From Dyadobacter sp. CY312 (GTDB lineage: Bacteria > Bacteroidota > Bacteroidia > Cytophagales > Spirosomataceae), in NCBI RefSeq assembly GCF_021390535.1, contig NZ_JAJUXG010000017.1:186001-250000 (forward strand): a stretch of DNA of 64,000 nucleotides. The letters are read 5' to 3'. This document shows positions 52,450 to 60,399 of the stretch, piece by piece. Each line of letters opens with the position of its first letter. The stretch's first letter is position 1. The notes beneath the pieces are model-generated. The model was not told where the DNA came from and searched no databases. It was given only the letters and a program-made list of their open reading frames with translations. The position numbers and the translations under genes were made by a program.

Positions 52450-53937
52450 CTATTCTTTCACAATCACATCATGCGCTCCACCTTCCACAATACTTACAGA
52501 TGAAACCAGCGTGATGCTTGCTTTTTCTTTCAGTTCGCCAATAGAAATGGTACCGCAGCTGCACATGGTGGATTTAATTTTACCCAAAGTTACGGCAAGG
52601 TTGTCTTTCAGAGTACCTGCGTAGGGTACGTAGCTATCTACTCCCTCTTCAAATTTAAGTCCGTCGGTGTCGCCCATGTCGTAGCGTTCCCAGTTGCGGG
52701 CACGGTTGGAGCCTTCTCCCCAATATTCTTTAACATAGCTTCCATTCACCATCAGTTTTCTTGTCGGGCTTTCGTCAAACCTTGCGAAATATCTTCCCAT
52801 CATCAGAAAATCTGCGCCCATTGCCAAAGCAAGTACCATGTGGTAATCCTGGGCGATACCGCCATCTGAACAAATTGGAACATAAATTCCTGTTTGCTGA
52901 TAGTATTCATCACGTGCGGCAGCAACTTCGATAAGTGCCGTAGCCTGTCCACGTCCGATACCTTTGGTTTCGCGGGTGATACAAATAGATCCACCACCTA
53001 CACCAACTTTAACGAAATCAGCACCGGATTCAACCAGATATAGGAAGCCGTCTTTGTCAACCACGTTACCTGCACCTACTTTTATCTTGCCGCCGAATTC
53101 CTTTTTGATGTACTGAAGCGTATCACGCTGCCATTCAGAAAATCCATCTGACGAGTCGATACAGAATACATCTGCACCAGCTTCGATCAGTGCAGGAACT
53201 CTTTCTGCATAATCACGGGTGTTAATTCCGGCACCAACAACCAATTTCTTTTGCTTGTCCGTCAGTTCAAGCGGGTTGTCTTTATGGTTGTCATAATCTT
53301 TTCTGAAAACGAAGAATTTGAAATTCTGATCTTCGTCTATAACAGGCAGACTGTTCAGTTTGTGCTCCCAAATCAGGTCATTTGCTTCTTTAAGGGTGCA
53401 ACCCAGTTTCGCGGTGATCAGCTTTGCAAAAGGCGTCATGAATTCTTTCACCTTTTTGCTTGAAGCATCCGTTCCAACGCGGTAGTCGCGGCTGGTTACG
53501 ATACCCAATAGCTTGCCTTCCGCAGTTCCGTTGTCTGTAATGGCAATCGTAGAGTGACCTGTTTTCGCTTTTAAAGCAATAACGTCTTTCAATGTATGTT
53601 CCTCAGTCAGGTTTGCAGTGCTTATTACAAAACCCGACTTGTGGTTTTTAACCTTCCGTATCATTTCGGCCTGCTCCTGAATAGACTGAGAACCGAAGAC
53701 AAATGACAGACCGCCATTTTTTGCCAAAGCAATCGCCATTCCGTCATTAGAAACAGATTGCATGATGGCTGAAACAAAGGGGATATTAAGTTCTATTTCC
53801 GGAGTCTGCCCCTTTTCGTATTTTGTGAGCGGAGTTTTTAGAGAAACTTTTCCAGGAACGCAGTCTTTCGTTGTAAGGCCCGGGATTAAAAGGAATTCAC
53901 TGAAAGTCCTGGATGTTTCGTTTAAGTACTTAGCCAT
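52450..53937 (-). CDS. guaB: IMP dehydrogenase
   Basis: The 495-residue protein has the IMPDH barrel: N-terminal IPFVSAIMQSVSNDGMAIAL, catalytic loop VGVGGGSICITRE with nucleophile C319, phosphate-binding CSDGGIAQDYHM, and the flap region YFARFDESP with NRARNWERYDM. Two CBS domains are inserted at about 95-215. It oxidises IMP to XMP with NAD, the committed step to GMP. The flap-region sequence differs from E. coli GuaB and is closer to the divergent type seen in some Bacteroidota and protozoa (from memory). The gene is monocistronic and convergent with the encapsulin operon. Confidence 0.95.
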   Translation of the reverse strand: MAKYLNETSRTFSEFLLIPGLTTKDCVPGKVSLKTPLTKYEKGQTPEIELNIPFVSAIMQSVSNDGMAIALAKNGGLSFVFGSQSIQEQAEMIRKVKNHKSGFVISTANLTEEHTLKDVIALKAKTGHSTIAITDNGTAEGKLLGIVTSRDYRVGTDASSKKVKEFMTPFAKLITAKLGCTLKEANDLIWEHKLNSLPVIDEDQNFKFFVFRKDYDNHKDNPLELTDKQKKLVVGAGINTRDYAERVPALIEAGADVFCIDSSDGFSEWQRDTLQYIKKEFGGKIKVGAGNVVDKDGFLYLVESGADFVKVGVGGGSICITRETKGIGRGQATALIEVAAARDEYYQQTGIYVPICSDGGIAQDYHMVLALAMGADFLMMGRYFARFDESPTRKLMVNGSYVKEYWGEGSNRARNWERYDMGDTDGLKFEEGVDSYVPYAGTLKDNLAVTLGKIKSTMCSCGTISIGELKEKASITLVSSVSIVEGGAHDVIVKE

Positions 53938-54336
53938 TGTATTTTTTTAAGTTTGAGGCTTATGTAGCTGCCTTTGGCAACTGGTTCTGTATGTAACTAA
54001 AAATTGTCGCCGGGAATTCGTTTTTGCAGAAAAAAATTTAAAAGTTTAGCTGCACAGAAGACTGCTGGTGGCAATCTTGCTTATTAACGGTCCAAGAAAT
54101 GGCTTCATTTGTGCAAATTTCAAAAGAATATGCGGATATACGGTCTTCAAAATTATAAAATTTGCAAAAAAAATCAGGGCTCCTCCATTTTCGCTTTTTC
54201 TTGCAGAATATTCTTCGGTTTCTTTCACTTTACATTACCTGTATTTTAATTTTAAACAGGATTTCATTACCGGACTCTTATATATTGTACTTTTGGAGCA
54301 TTCAGGATCAAAACCCGGGTTTGCCAAAATACATAA
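53938..54336. promoter_or_regulatory. Divergent intergenic region (guaB / START-domain gene)
   Basis: This 399-bp spacer contains no convincing gene. TACTTTTG at 54288-54295 fits a -7 box for the START-domain gene, with a leader of about 35 nt, but no TTG sits at -33. Nothing comparable was found for guaB. Confidence 0.35.
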
Positions 54337-54981
54337 ATGTTGAAAATCGCAACAGCACTTTTTCTTTTTTATACATCAATAACTACGGTGTCGGGACAAG
54401 CGGCATGGAACATGATCGCGGAGAATGACGGCATTAAAGTATACTCCAGATCGGTACCGACAAGTAAAGTCAAAGCGGTGAAGGTGGAGTGTATGGTGAA
54501 AGCATCCGCTTCTCAGTTGGTAACCTTGCTCATGGATCTTCCCGTGGCTACGGAGTGGGTTTCACATACCAAATCGTGTGTTTTGGTAAAAAGAATTTCT
54601 GCTTCGGAATTATTTTATTATTCAGAAGTGAGCCTTCCCTGGCCTCTGGAGAACAGGGATTTTGTGGCGCACATCAGAGTTAGTCAGGATCTGGCTACAA
54701 AAGTGGTGACCGTAGACGCACCAGCTGTGCCGGGTTGGGTCGCGGAGAAAAAGGGTATTGTAAGAATTACACACTCCACAGGGCACTGGATCATAACCCC
54801 CGTGGAGCCGGGAAGTGTAAAAGTGGAATATACTTTGCAGGTTGACCCCGGTGGCATTATTCCTGCCTGGACTGTGAACATGCTGGCTGCACAGGGTCCT
54901 ATGGAAAGTTTTAAAAACATGAGGAGCCAATTGCAGCTGCCACGTTATAAAAATGTAAATCTGTCTTTTATTGTCAACTGA
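54337..54981 (+). CDS. Exported START-domain lipid-binding-like protein
   Basis: The 214-residue protein has a short signal peptide (MLKIATALFLFYTSITTVSG) followed by a full START fold (about 22-205). Recognisable segments are NDGIKVYSRSVPTSKVKAVK, MDLPVATEWVSHTKSCVLVK, SLPWPLENRDFVAHIR and GHWIITPVEPGSVKVEYTL. START domains hold a lipid or other hydrophobic ligand in a cavity. In bacteria most are uncharacterised and may act in lipid transfer. It ends 17 bp before the convergent DUF1501 gene. Confidence 0.87.
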   Translation: MLKIATALFLFYTSITTVSGQAAWNMIAENDGIKVYSRSVPTSKVKAVKVECMVKASASQLVTLLMDLPVATEWVSHTKSCVLVKRISASELFYYSEVSLPWPLENRDFVAHIRVSQDLATKVVTVDAPAVPGWVAEKKGIVRITHSTGHWIITPVEPGSVKVEYTLQVDPGGIIPAWTVNMLAAQGPMESFKNMRSQLQLPRYKNVNLSFIVN

Positions 54982-54998
54982 CAGGCGTTTACTTCGCA

Positions 54999-56273
54999 TC
55001 AGGCGTCCCTCATCACGCCGATTTTTTCGCCCTGCCAGTCGGGGAAAAGCGTTTTGTCGTCGGTAAGCTTCAAATGTTTGTCTGCCACTTCGCTGAATAC
55101 ACTTCTGAAATCTGTTGTAACAGCAAGATCACGTCCGTCTTCCAGATTTTCAACCGCGATTGGCTGCATTTTTCCGTGAACCAATCCACCATTCACATCA
55201 TTGCCCAGAATGAAGTTGCAGGAAGCACGACCGTGATCGGTGCCGCGTGTCCCGTTTTGGCGAACTGTGCGCCCAAATTCTGTCATAGTCATTACCGTCA
55301 CATCGTCCTGATAAGCACTCAGATCGTTCCAAAAGCTGCTGATACTGTTGCTGAGATCTGCGACGTTTCTTGCAAAAACACCATTAGCAGCTCCCTGATT
55401 GAAATGTGTATCCCATCCGTTGGATTCCGCAAAGGCAACTTCAAGTCCCACATTCATTTTAATAAGCTGTGCAATTTGTTTCAATGAGTTCCCCAGGGCA
55501 GAGTTTGGATAAGTAATGCCAGGTTCTGGTTTGTAGTTTTTCAGATCTGCCGTTTTTAGTAATTTCATTGCTTCAAAGCTCTCTCTGCCGGTTTCCTGTA
55601 ACAGACCAGATGCGGTTTGGTCATAGAGATCCTCAAAACTTTTTGCAGCCATATTCGCTCCGGATTGGTTTCCTTTCATTTGTATTGCAAAGTCCTGAAG
55701 ATTGCTGATTGATACAGAGGGATTATCTCCGTAGAAGGAGCGTGGCATGGCAGATGTTAGGCTCACTGCTGTAAAGGGAGTAAGGGCCTCATCTTTCAAA
55801 AGTCCAACAGCCCTATTCAGCCAGCCGCTGGCGGTTCCCTTGTTAAACGGGGTTCCGGATTCCATATAGTCCTGGGCGTCGAAATGAGATCTGGTGGTGT
55901 TGGGTGAGCCGATACCGTGAACAATAGCCAGCCGTTTTTCTCTGAATAGTGATTCAAAAACCTGCATTGATGGATGTAAACCAAAGCGTCCGTCGAGGTC
56001 TATCAACGGTTTATCGGATGTACTTTGTGCCGCCGACATCAAAAGATTTGGCCTCGCTGTTTTAAGAAACGTATCGTTAAAAGGCGTAACGGCCATTAAA
56101 CCATCCATAGCTCCTCGTTGAAAAATACAAACAAGTGTCTTTTTCTTTGCGAAAGGAAATGCCGTTTTGTTGGCGGCAGCCGCTTGTACGGCAAATGCCG
56201 GAATGCTGCCTGCGATACCCGCACTGAAAAGTGCCACACCGCCTGATTTCAAAAAAGCTCTTCTTGATAACAT
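54999..56273 (-). CDS. DUF1501 family protein, Tat-exported
   Basis: The protein of about 424 residues has a twin-arginine signal (MLSRRAFLKSGGVALFSAGI) and the DUF1501 pattern: KTLVCIFQRGAMDGLMAVTP, RFGLHPSMQVF, GSPNTTRSHFDAQDYMESG, GWDTHFNQG, VMTMTEFGRTVRQNG and GTDHGRASCNFILG. The family is related to alkaline phosphatase/sulfatase-type enzymes; activity is unknown. The open frame extends to a TTG at 56318, which would overlap the upstream gene. The ATG at 56273 places the Tat signal at the N-terminus. It lies 16 bp after the DUF1800 gene. DUF1800/DUF1501 pairs are common in this phylum and planctomycetes, and the two products probably act together. Confidence 0.9.
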   Translation of the reverse strand: MLSRRAFLKSGGVALFSAGIAGSIPAFAVQAAAANKTAFPFAKKKTLVCIFQRGAMDGLMAVTPFNDTFLKTARPNLLMSAAQSTSDKPLIDLDGRFGLHPSMQVFESLFREKRLAIVHGIGSPNTTRSHFDAQDYMESGTPFNKGTASGWLNRAVGLLKDEALTPFTAVSLTSAMPRSFYGDNPSVSISNLQDFAIQMKGNQSGANMAAKSFEDLYDQTASGLLQETGRESFEAMKLLKTADLKNYKPEPGITYPNSALGNSLKQIAQLIKMNVGLEVAFAESNGWDTHFNQGAANGVFARNVADLSNSISSFWNDLSAYQDDVTVMTMTEFGRTVRQNGTRGTDHGRASCNFILGNDVNGGLVHGKMQPIAVENLEDGRDLAVTTDFRSVFSEVADKHLKLTDDKTLFPDWQGEKIGVMRDA

Positions 56274-56289
56274 AAGTTTTTTCGTTGAG

Positions 56290-58185
56290 TTAACGTCTCT
56301 GATATTCCGGTGAGCCAATGATAACGCCCACTACCTGTGCCAACATGGTACCGCTTTCTTTGCGATTAGCCTTGGAGTTGGACACCGGTTTCTTTGTCCG
56401 TTCAGACGACATGACATCGCCTGCATTTTCAGGCTTCATCTTGTTACTGGCTTTATCGACCTTTTCCGACAGTTCCGGATCATTCAGCATCGGTTCTAAC
56501 CTTTCCACCGTTTTTGAAATGTCCCGTTCAGGCATGATCAGCTTGCTGTATGTAATCAGAGCGGCCTGCGAACTTTCAGGCTCATGGAACTGATTGAGTG
56601 CAGGGAGGTTGACCCGGACACCTGAAATCCGGTTGGCAGAAAGTGCAAGACCAAAATTCATTCTGTTAAGCAGCGCACCTGTGCTGATCCAGTACTGACC
56701 TTTGTCCGGAAAGCCGGTTGGTGCCTGATACGAGTACATTTTTTCGCCCATTTTAGAGATCCAGTTGTATAATTGATAGGGTTCCGTGATGGTTGCATTC
56801 AGACTTCGTACTGCCCCAACCGCCAGTTCAAGAGGGGATTTCGTCTTTTCACGCAATGCCGATGCGGCCCAGAACTCAGGTGCTGAAACCATGGCTGTCA
56901 GAACGGCCTTTATATCTCCATTCTCTGAAAGGAAGGTTTTTGCCATCTTGTCAACCAGGCTTTTGGGTGGATTGTCATTCACAAATCTTACAGCAATTTT
57001 CTGTGAAATGAACTTTGCCGTATTCGCATGATGCGCTAAATCTTGCAGCAGCTGCATCCCTTCAGAATATCCCTGATCCGGTCCGTACTGTTTTCCCAAA
57101 ACCGTTTTTGTTCCGCTGTCGTGACGGTTTGCAGCGAACAGGAAATCGCCCTCCCGCACAAATCCCTGTCTGTCCAGTTTCTGAGCGCGTTGTCTCAAAG
57201 TATCTCTGGTGTAAGGTTGAATAGGGTATACGGTCCATCCGGTTAGAATCCTTGCGGCCTGCGTGACGTCCTCCTGGGTGTATCCGCCGTCAACTCCGAG
57301 GGTATGCAGTTCCATCACTTCTCTTGCATAGTTCTCGTTGAGCCCTTTTTCTTTTTTGACTTTTTGCAACATGTTGATCAACGAATCGATCAGAGGATCG
57401 TTTTGTGGTGCAGTCTTATCATCTGCTTTTTGTTGATTCGTTTTCTTTTTAGATGCGAATTTGTTGTTTCCTGCGGCGCTGCTGAAATTATCCAGATAAT
57501 ATAACATCGCTGGCGACTTAGCAGTTGCAAGAAGCAGTTCTTCAAACTTGCCCAACGAATTGGGTCTCACCACATCTCGTTCGTATGCAGGAATAAACTG
57601 GGCACAGTCGTTCTTCGTAAGAGATACATTGAAATGATTAAACCAAAAACTGGTCATTACTTCTTGTAACTGATTGTTGGTGTGGGCTGCTCTGAGTATT
57701 TTTTGATTGATAAACTGCCTGTACAATTCTTTTTGCGGTCTGATATTGTTTTGCTGCATGTAGGTTTCCAACGCAGCTTTGTTTTGCTCAGAATTTGTAC
57801 CAACAGAATCTTTGTTAATGAATCCGTCTTTTACAGCCATGCGTAATACCTGTGGCTGCTTGGGATAAATCATGAGGACTTCTTCATTTGTCAGTTCAAT
57901 GGAGTCATAACTTTTGAGCTTTGAGGTTAGGGTGTCGTCCGGTATTTTGGCTTCGAGCTGATCGTGAAACCATTTAGTTAAACCTTGTTTTACAACGGCG
58001 TCAATTTGTCCAGGAGTAGCCCCATATGTAAATCGGCTCAGCAGGTGTGCAGCCGCCTGGCGTTCGTTAAGTCCGGCAGCTTTATACGGAAATCTTATTT
58101 TACTTTGGTCGGAAATGGATGAAGAGAATAACCAGCCACCCAAGAAAACTGACATGGAAAGAAAAAAGCGGGGCATAGTTTTCAT
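56290..58185 (-). CDS. DUF1800 family exported protein
   Basis: This 631-residue protein has an N-terminal signal peptide and the DUF1800 pattern: AAHLLSRFTYGATPGQIDAV, LREVMT-like QLQEVMTSFWFNHFNVSL, ENYAREVMELHTLGVDGGYT and KTVLGKQYGPDQGY. It continues with FISQKIAVRFVNDNPP and ends FGLALSANRIS. Residues about 235-260 form a lysine-rich low-complexity insert (KFASKKKTNQQKADDKTAPQ). Function is unknown. It is the first gene of a two-gene unit with DUF1501 (16-bp gap), consistent with a joint cell-envelope role. Confidence 0.9.
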   Translation of the reverse strand: MKTMPRFFLSMSVFLGGWLFSSSISDQSKIRFPYKAAGLNERQAAAHLLSRFTYGATPGQIDAVVKQGLTKWFHDQLEAKIPDDTLTSKLKSYDSIELTNEEVLMIYPKQPQVLRMAVKDGFINKDSVGTNSEQNKAALETYMQQNNIRPQKELYRQFINQKILRAAHTNNQLQEVMTSFWFNHFNVSLTKNDCAQFIPAYERDVVRPNSLGKFEELLLATAKSPAMLYYLDNFSSAAGNNKFASKKKTNQQKADDKTAPQNDPLIDSLINMLQKVKKEKGLNENYAREVMELHTLGVDGGYTQEDVTQAARILTGWTVYPIQPYTRDTLRQRAQKLDRQGFVREGDFLFAANRHDSGTKTVLGKQYGPDQGYSEGMQLLQDLAHHANTAKFISQKIAVRFVNDNPPKSLVDKMAKTFLSENGDIKAVLTAMVSAPEFWAASALREKTKSPLELAVGAVRSLNATITEPYQLYNWISKMGEKMYSYQAPTGFPDKGQYWISTGALLNRMNFGLALSANRISGVRVNLPALNQFHEPESSQAALITYSKLIMPERDISKTVERLEPMLNDPELSEKVDKASNKMKPENAGDVMSSERTKKPVSNSKANRKESGTMLAQVVGVIIGSPEYQRR

Positions 58186-58343
58186 AAATTCTCGTAGTTT
58201 AATCGTACACTCAGCTTTGACCAGAAAAAAGCATTTGGTTTAATACCAGGTGCTTAATTATTTTATCGGCAATATTTTTAGTGCCAAAAATCCTGCCAGT
58301 TCAGATTAATTTTGTTGTTTTGATGCCAACAATATTAAGTTGT

Positions 58344-59156
58344 ATGAAAATCAAATTTTTTGCTCCCGAATGGGGAAACACTTTGCCGTTTGAACACTTT
58401 TGTAAAAACGTTAAGGAAGCTGGCTATGACGGAGTAGAAATGGCCTTGCCTTTCGATGGTCGTCAAAAGGAAGATATCCTTCAAAGTCTGAAAAATAACA
58501 ACCTGGATTTGATCGGGCAATACTGGCAGTCGTTCGAAAAGGATGTTGACGAACACGCGACTAACTATGAGAAGTATCTGAGGAATCTGATCAGTGCCAA
58601 TCCTTTATTTATCAATTGCCAGACCGGAAAAGATTATTTCAGTTTTGGTCAGAACAAAAGACTTTTTGATCTGGCAGCCAAACTTTCAGATGAATCTGGT
58701 ATCAAAATCATTCATGAAACGCATCGGGGCAAAAGCCTTTACGCGGCCAATATTACACACCATTATCTTACGGAATTGCCAGACCTGAGAATCACGCTGG
58801 ATATTTCGCACTGGTGTAATGTTCACGAATCTTTACTTGAAGATCAGCAAGAAGAAGTTGCCCTGGCAATTGCCCATACTGACCATTTTCACAGCAGGGT
58901 GGGGCACCCGGAAGGACCGCAGGTAAATGATCCCCGTGCACCTGAGTGGGAAGAGGTCTTGCAGGCACATTTAAAATGGTGGGATGCTGTTGTGGAAACG
59001 CATCGAAAGGCAGGCACGGACCTTACTGTCACCACCGAATTTGGCCCGGCTACCTACATGCCTGTTATGCCCTATACCCAATTGCCCTTGGGCAATCAGT
59101 GGGAAATTAATGTGTATATGATGAATCTTTTGAAAGGGCGATATAGCAGTAAATAA
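58344..59156 (+). CDS. Sugar phosphate isomerase/epimerase-like TIM-barrel protein
   Basis: The protein of about 270 residues has an AP-endonuclease-2/xylose-isomerase-like barrel. The first strand is MKIKFFAPEWG, then AGYDGVEMALPFD with a first metal Glu, IIHETHRGKS with another, ITLDISHWCN, IAHTDHFHSRVGHPEGPQVN and TVTTEFGP. Related enzymes isomerise or epimerise ketoses or inositol derivatives. The open frame reaches a GTG at 58281, but the barrel begins at ATG 58344. TAATTTTG at 58307-58314 could be a -7 box, which would exclude the earlier start. It has no signal peptide and is probably cytoplasmic. Confidence 0.82.
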   Translation: MKIKFFAPEWGNTLPFEHFCKNVKEAGYDGVEMALPFDGRQKEDILQSLKNNNLDLIGQYWQSFEKDVDEHATNYEKYLRNLISANPLFINCQTGKDYFSFGQNKRLFDLAAKLSDESGIKIIHETHRGKSLYAANITHHYLTELPDLRITLDISHWCNVHESLLEDQQEEVALAIAHTDHFHSRVGHPEGPQVNDPRAPEWEEVLQAHLKWWDAVVETHRKAGTDLTVTTEFGPATYMPVMPYTQLPLGNQWEINVYMMNLLKGRYSSK

Positions 59157-59196
59157 AAAAGCACGGATCAGGTTTTTTACCCCAATCCGTGCTTTT
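59157..59196. terminator. Bidirectional terminator between isomerase-like and phytase genes
   Basis: AAAAGCACGGAT (59157-59168) and ATCCGTGCTTTT (59185-59196) pair perfectly with a 16-nt loop, placed between convergent genes. Confidence 0.85.
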
Positions 59197-59213
59197 AAAT
59201 ATTTCAAATTCTC

Positions 59214-60281
59214 CTATTTCAAATCACCGATAATATCTTCCCACCGGTAATAATGGAAGACTTTCCCTTCGGACATGGCTACAAACAATCCATGTTTGAA
59301 CTGATCATTCAATGCCACATTTGTCACATCCGAACCGTCGCTTTTCAAGGCTGTTACCTGTACTGATTTAAGCATTTTATGCTCGTGCGGATTTGAAGAT
59401 GAACCTTCTCTTGGGAAAATCTGGAACTTACCTGCTCCCTGATCAGAGACCAGAATGTACCCCGTTTTGTCTCCCGTTTTGTAAATGGAAATCCCTTCGT
59501 TGTCCTCGGTAAATCCTGTGTTTGGAATCAACGCCAGTTCTTCATTCCCTTTTTCAGGATCGGCGTAATATTTCCTGATGCCAACCTGCTCGTCAGAATA
59601 GTAGATGTAACCCAGCTCATTGTCTACAGCTATGGATTCTATTTCCTTTTTGCCACTGTATTTGCCAAACTTGCGAACAACCTCCGCAGCAACATTCCCA
59701 TTGCCGCCGTCAGTCAATTTATATTGCCATAAATAGCCATCCGCCGGTCCTGATTTGCGTCCTACCACTGCGAAAATTGCTTTGTCCGATGGTCGGGTGT
59801 ATAGAGAAATTCCCATCGGAGCCTGTACGGTTTCTCCCTTGAAAACCTCAATTCCACCATTGTCAATCGCCTTCATGTCGGGCAGACTGAAAATGCGGAT
59901 TTTATTAGCTTCACGTTCGGTTACGACTGCAATGTCGGTAGGTTTGCCATTGATTATGAGCCCATAAGCGATGTCGACATTGTTAGGGCGTTTCAGATTA
60001 CGCACTACTTTATCGGCTACTATTTTTCCGTTCAGGTCAAATACATACAAAGCGCCGTCGATGTCTTTGTCTGTTCCAATGATCAGACTTTTGGAAGGAT
60101 CGGCAGGATTCAACCAAATGGCAGGATCGTCGGTATCGTGTTTGACGGGTTCGGTAATTACAACGGGTTTGATCGCATTGGAATCCAGGGATGTATTGCC
60201 GGATAGTTTTTTTGTGCAGGATGCAGATGTTAGTATTAAAGCCAGCGACAACGCGCTGATGGTATATTTAATCATTTTCAA
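59214..60281 (-). CDS. Beta-propeller phytase lipoprotein
   Basis: The 355-residue protein has lipobox SASC (Cys at about 22) and the BPP phytase pattern: KHDTDDPAIWLNPADPSKSL, IGTDKDIDGALYVFDLNGK, RPNNVDIAYG, FAVVGRKSGP, ESIAVDNELGYIYYSDEQVG and EGISIYKTGDKTGYILVSDQ. Acidic and Arg/Lys residues of the calcium and phosphate sites are visible. It releases phosphate from phytate (inositol hexakisphosphate) at the cell surface or in the periplasm. The TonB receptor gene lies just upstream on the same strand, a pairing often seen in Bacteroidota and Proteobacteria. Confidence 0.93.
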   Translation of the reverse strand: MKMIKYTISALSLALILTSASCTKKLSGNTSLDSNAIKPVVITEPVKHDTDDPAIWLNPADPSKSLIIGTDKDIDGALYVFDLNGKIVADKVVRNLKRPNNVDIAYGLIINGKPTDIAVVTEREANKIRIFSLPDMKAIDNGGIEVFKGETVQAPMGISLYTRPSDKAIFAVVGRKSGPADGYLWQYKLTDGGNGNVAAEVVRKFGKYSGKKEIESIAVDNELGYIYYSDEQVGIRKYYADPEKGNEELALIPNTGFTEDNEGISIYKTGDKTGYILVSDQGAGKFQIFPREGSSSNPHEHKMLKSVQVTALKSDGSDVTNVALNDQFKHGLFVAMSEGKVFHYYRWEDIIGDLK

Positions 60282-60297
60282 AGTTCATTTATTTAAA

Positions 60298-60329
60298 AAT
60301 CTGAGTCCGGTTTTACCCGGACTCAGATT
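60298..60329 (-). other. Hairpin between TonB receptor and phytase genes
   Basis: AATCTGAGTCCGG (60298-60310) and CCGGACTCAGATT (60317-60329) form a perfect 13-bp stem with a 6-nt loop in the 118-bp spacer. No T-run follows on the minus strand. It could protect the receptor mRNA or reduce read-through to the phytase gene. Confidence 0.6.
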
Positions 60330-60399
60330 ACATATTCGAATTCAAGGATTGCTGGATGCAGCTAAAATTACTTTCTAATGTTGCACTAAGAGCTGAAAG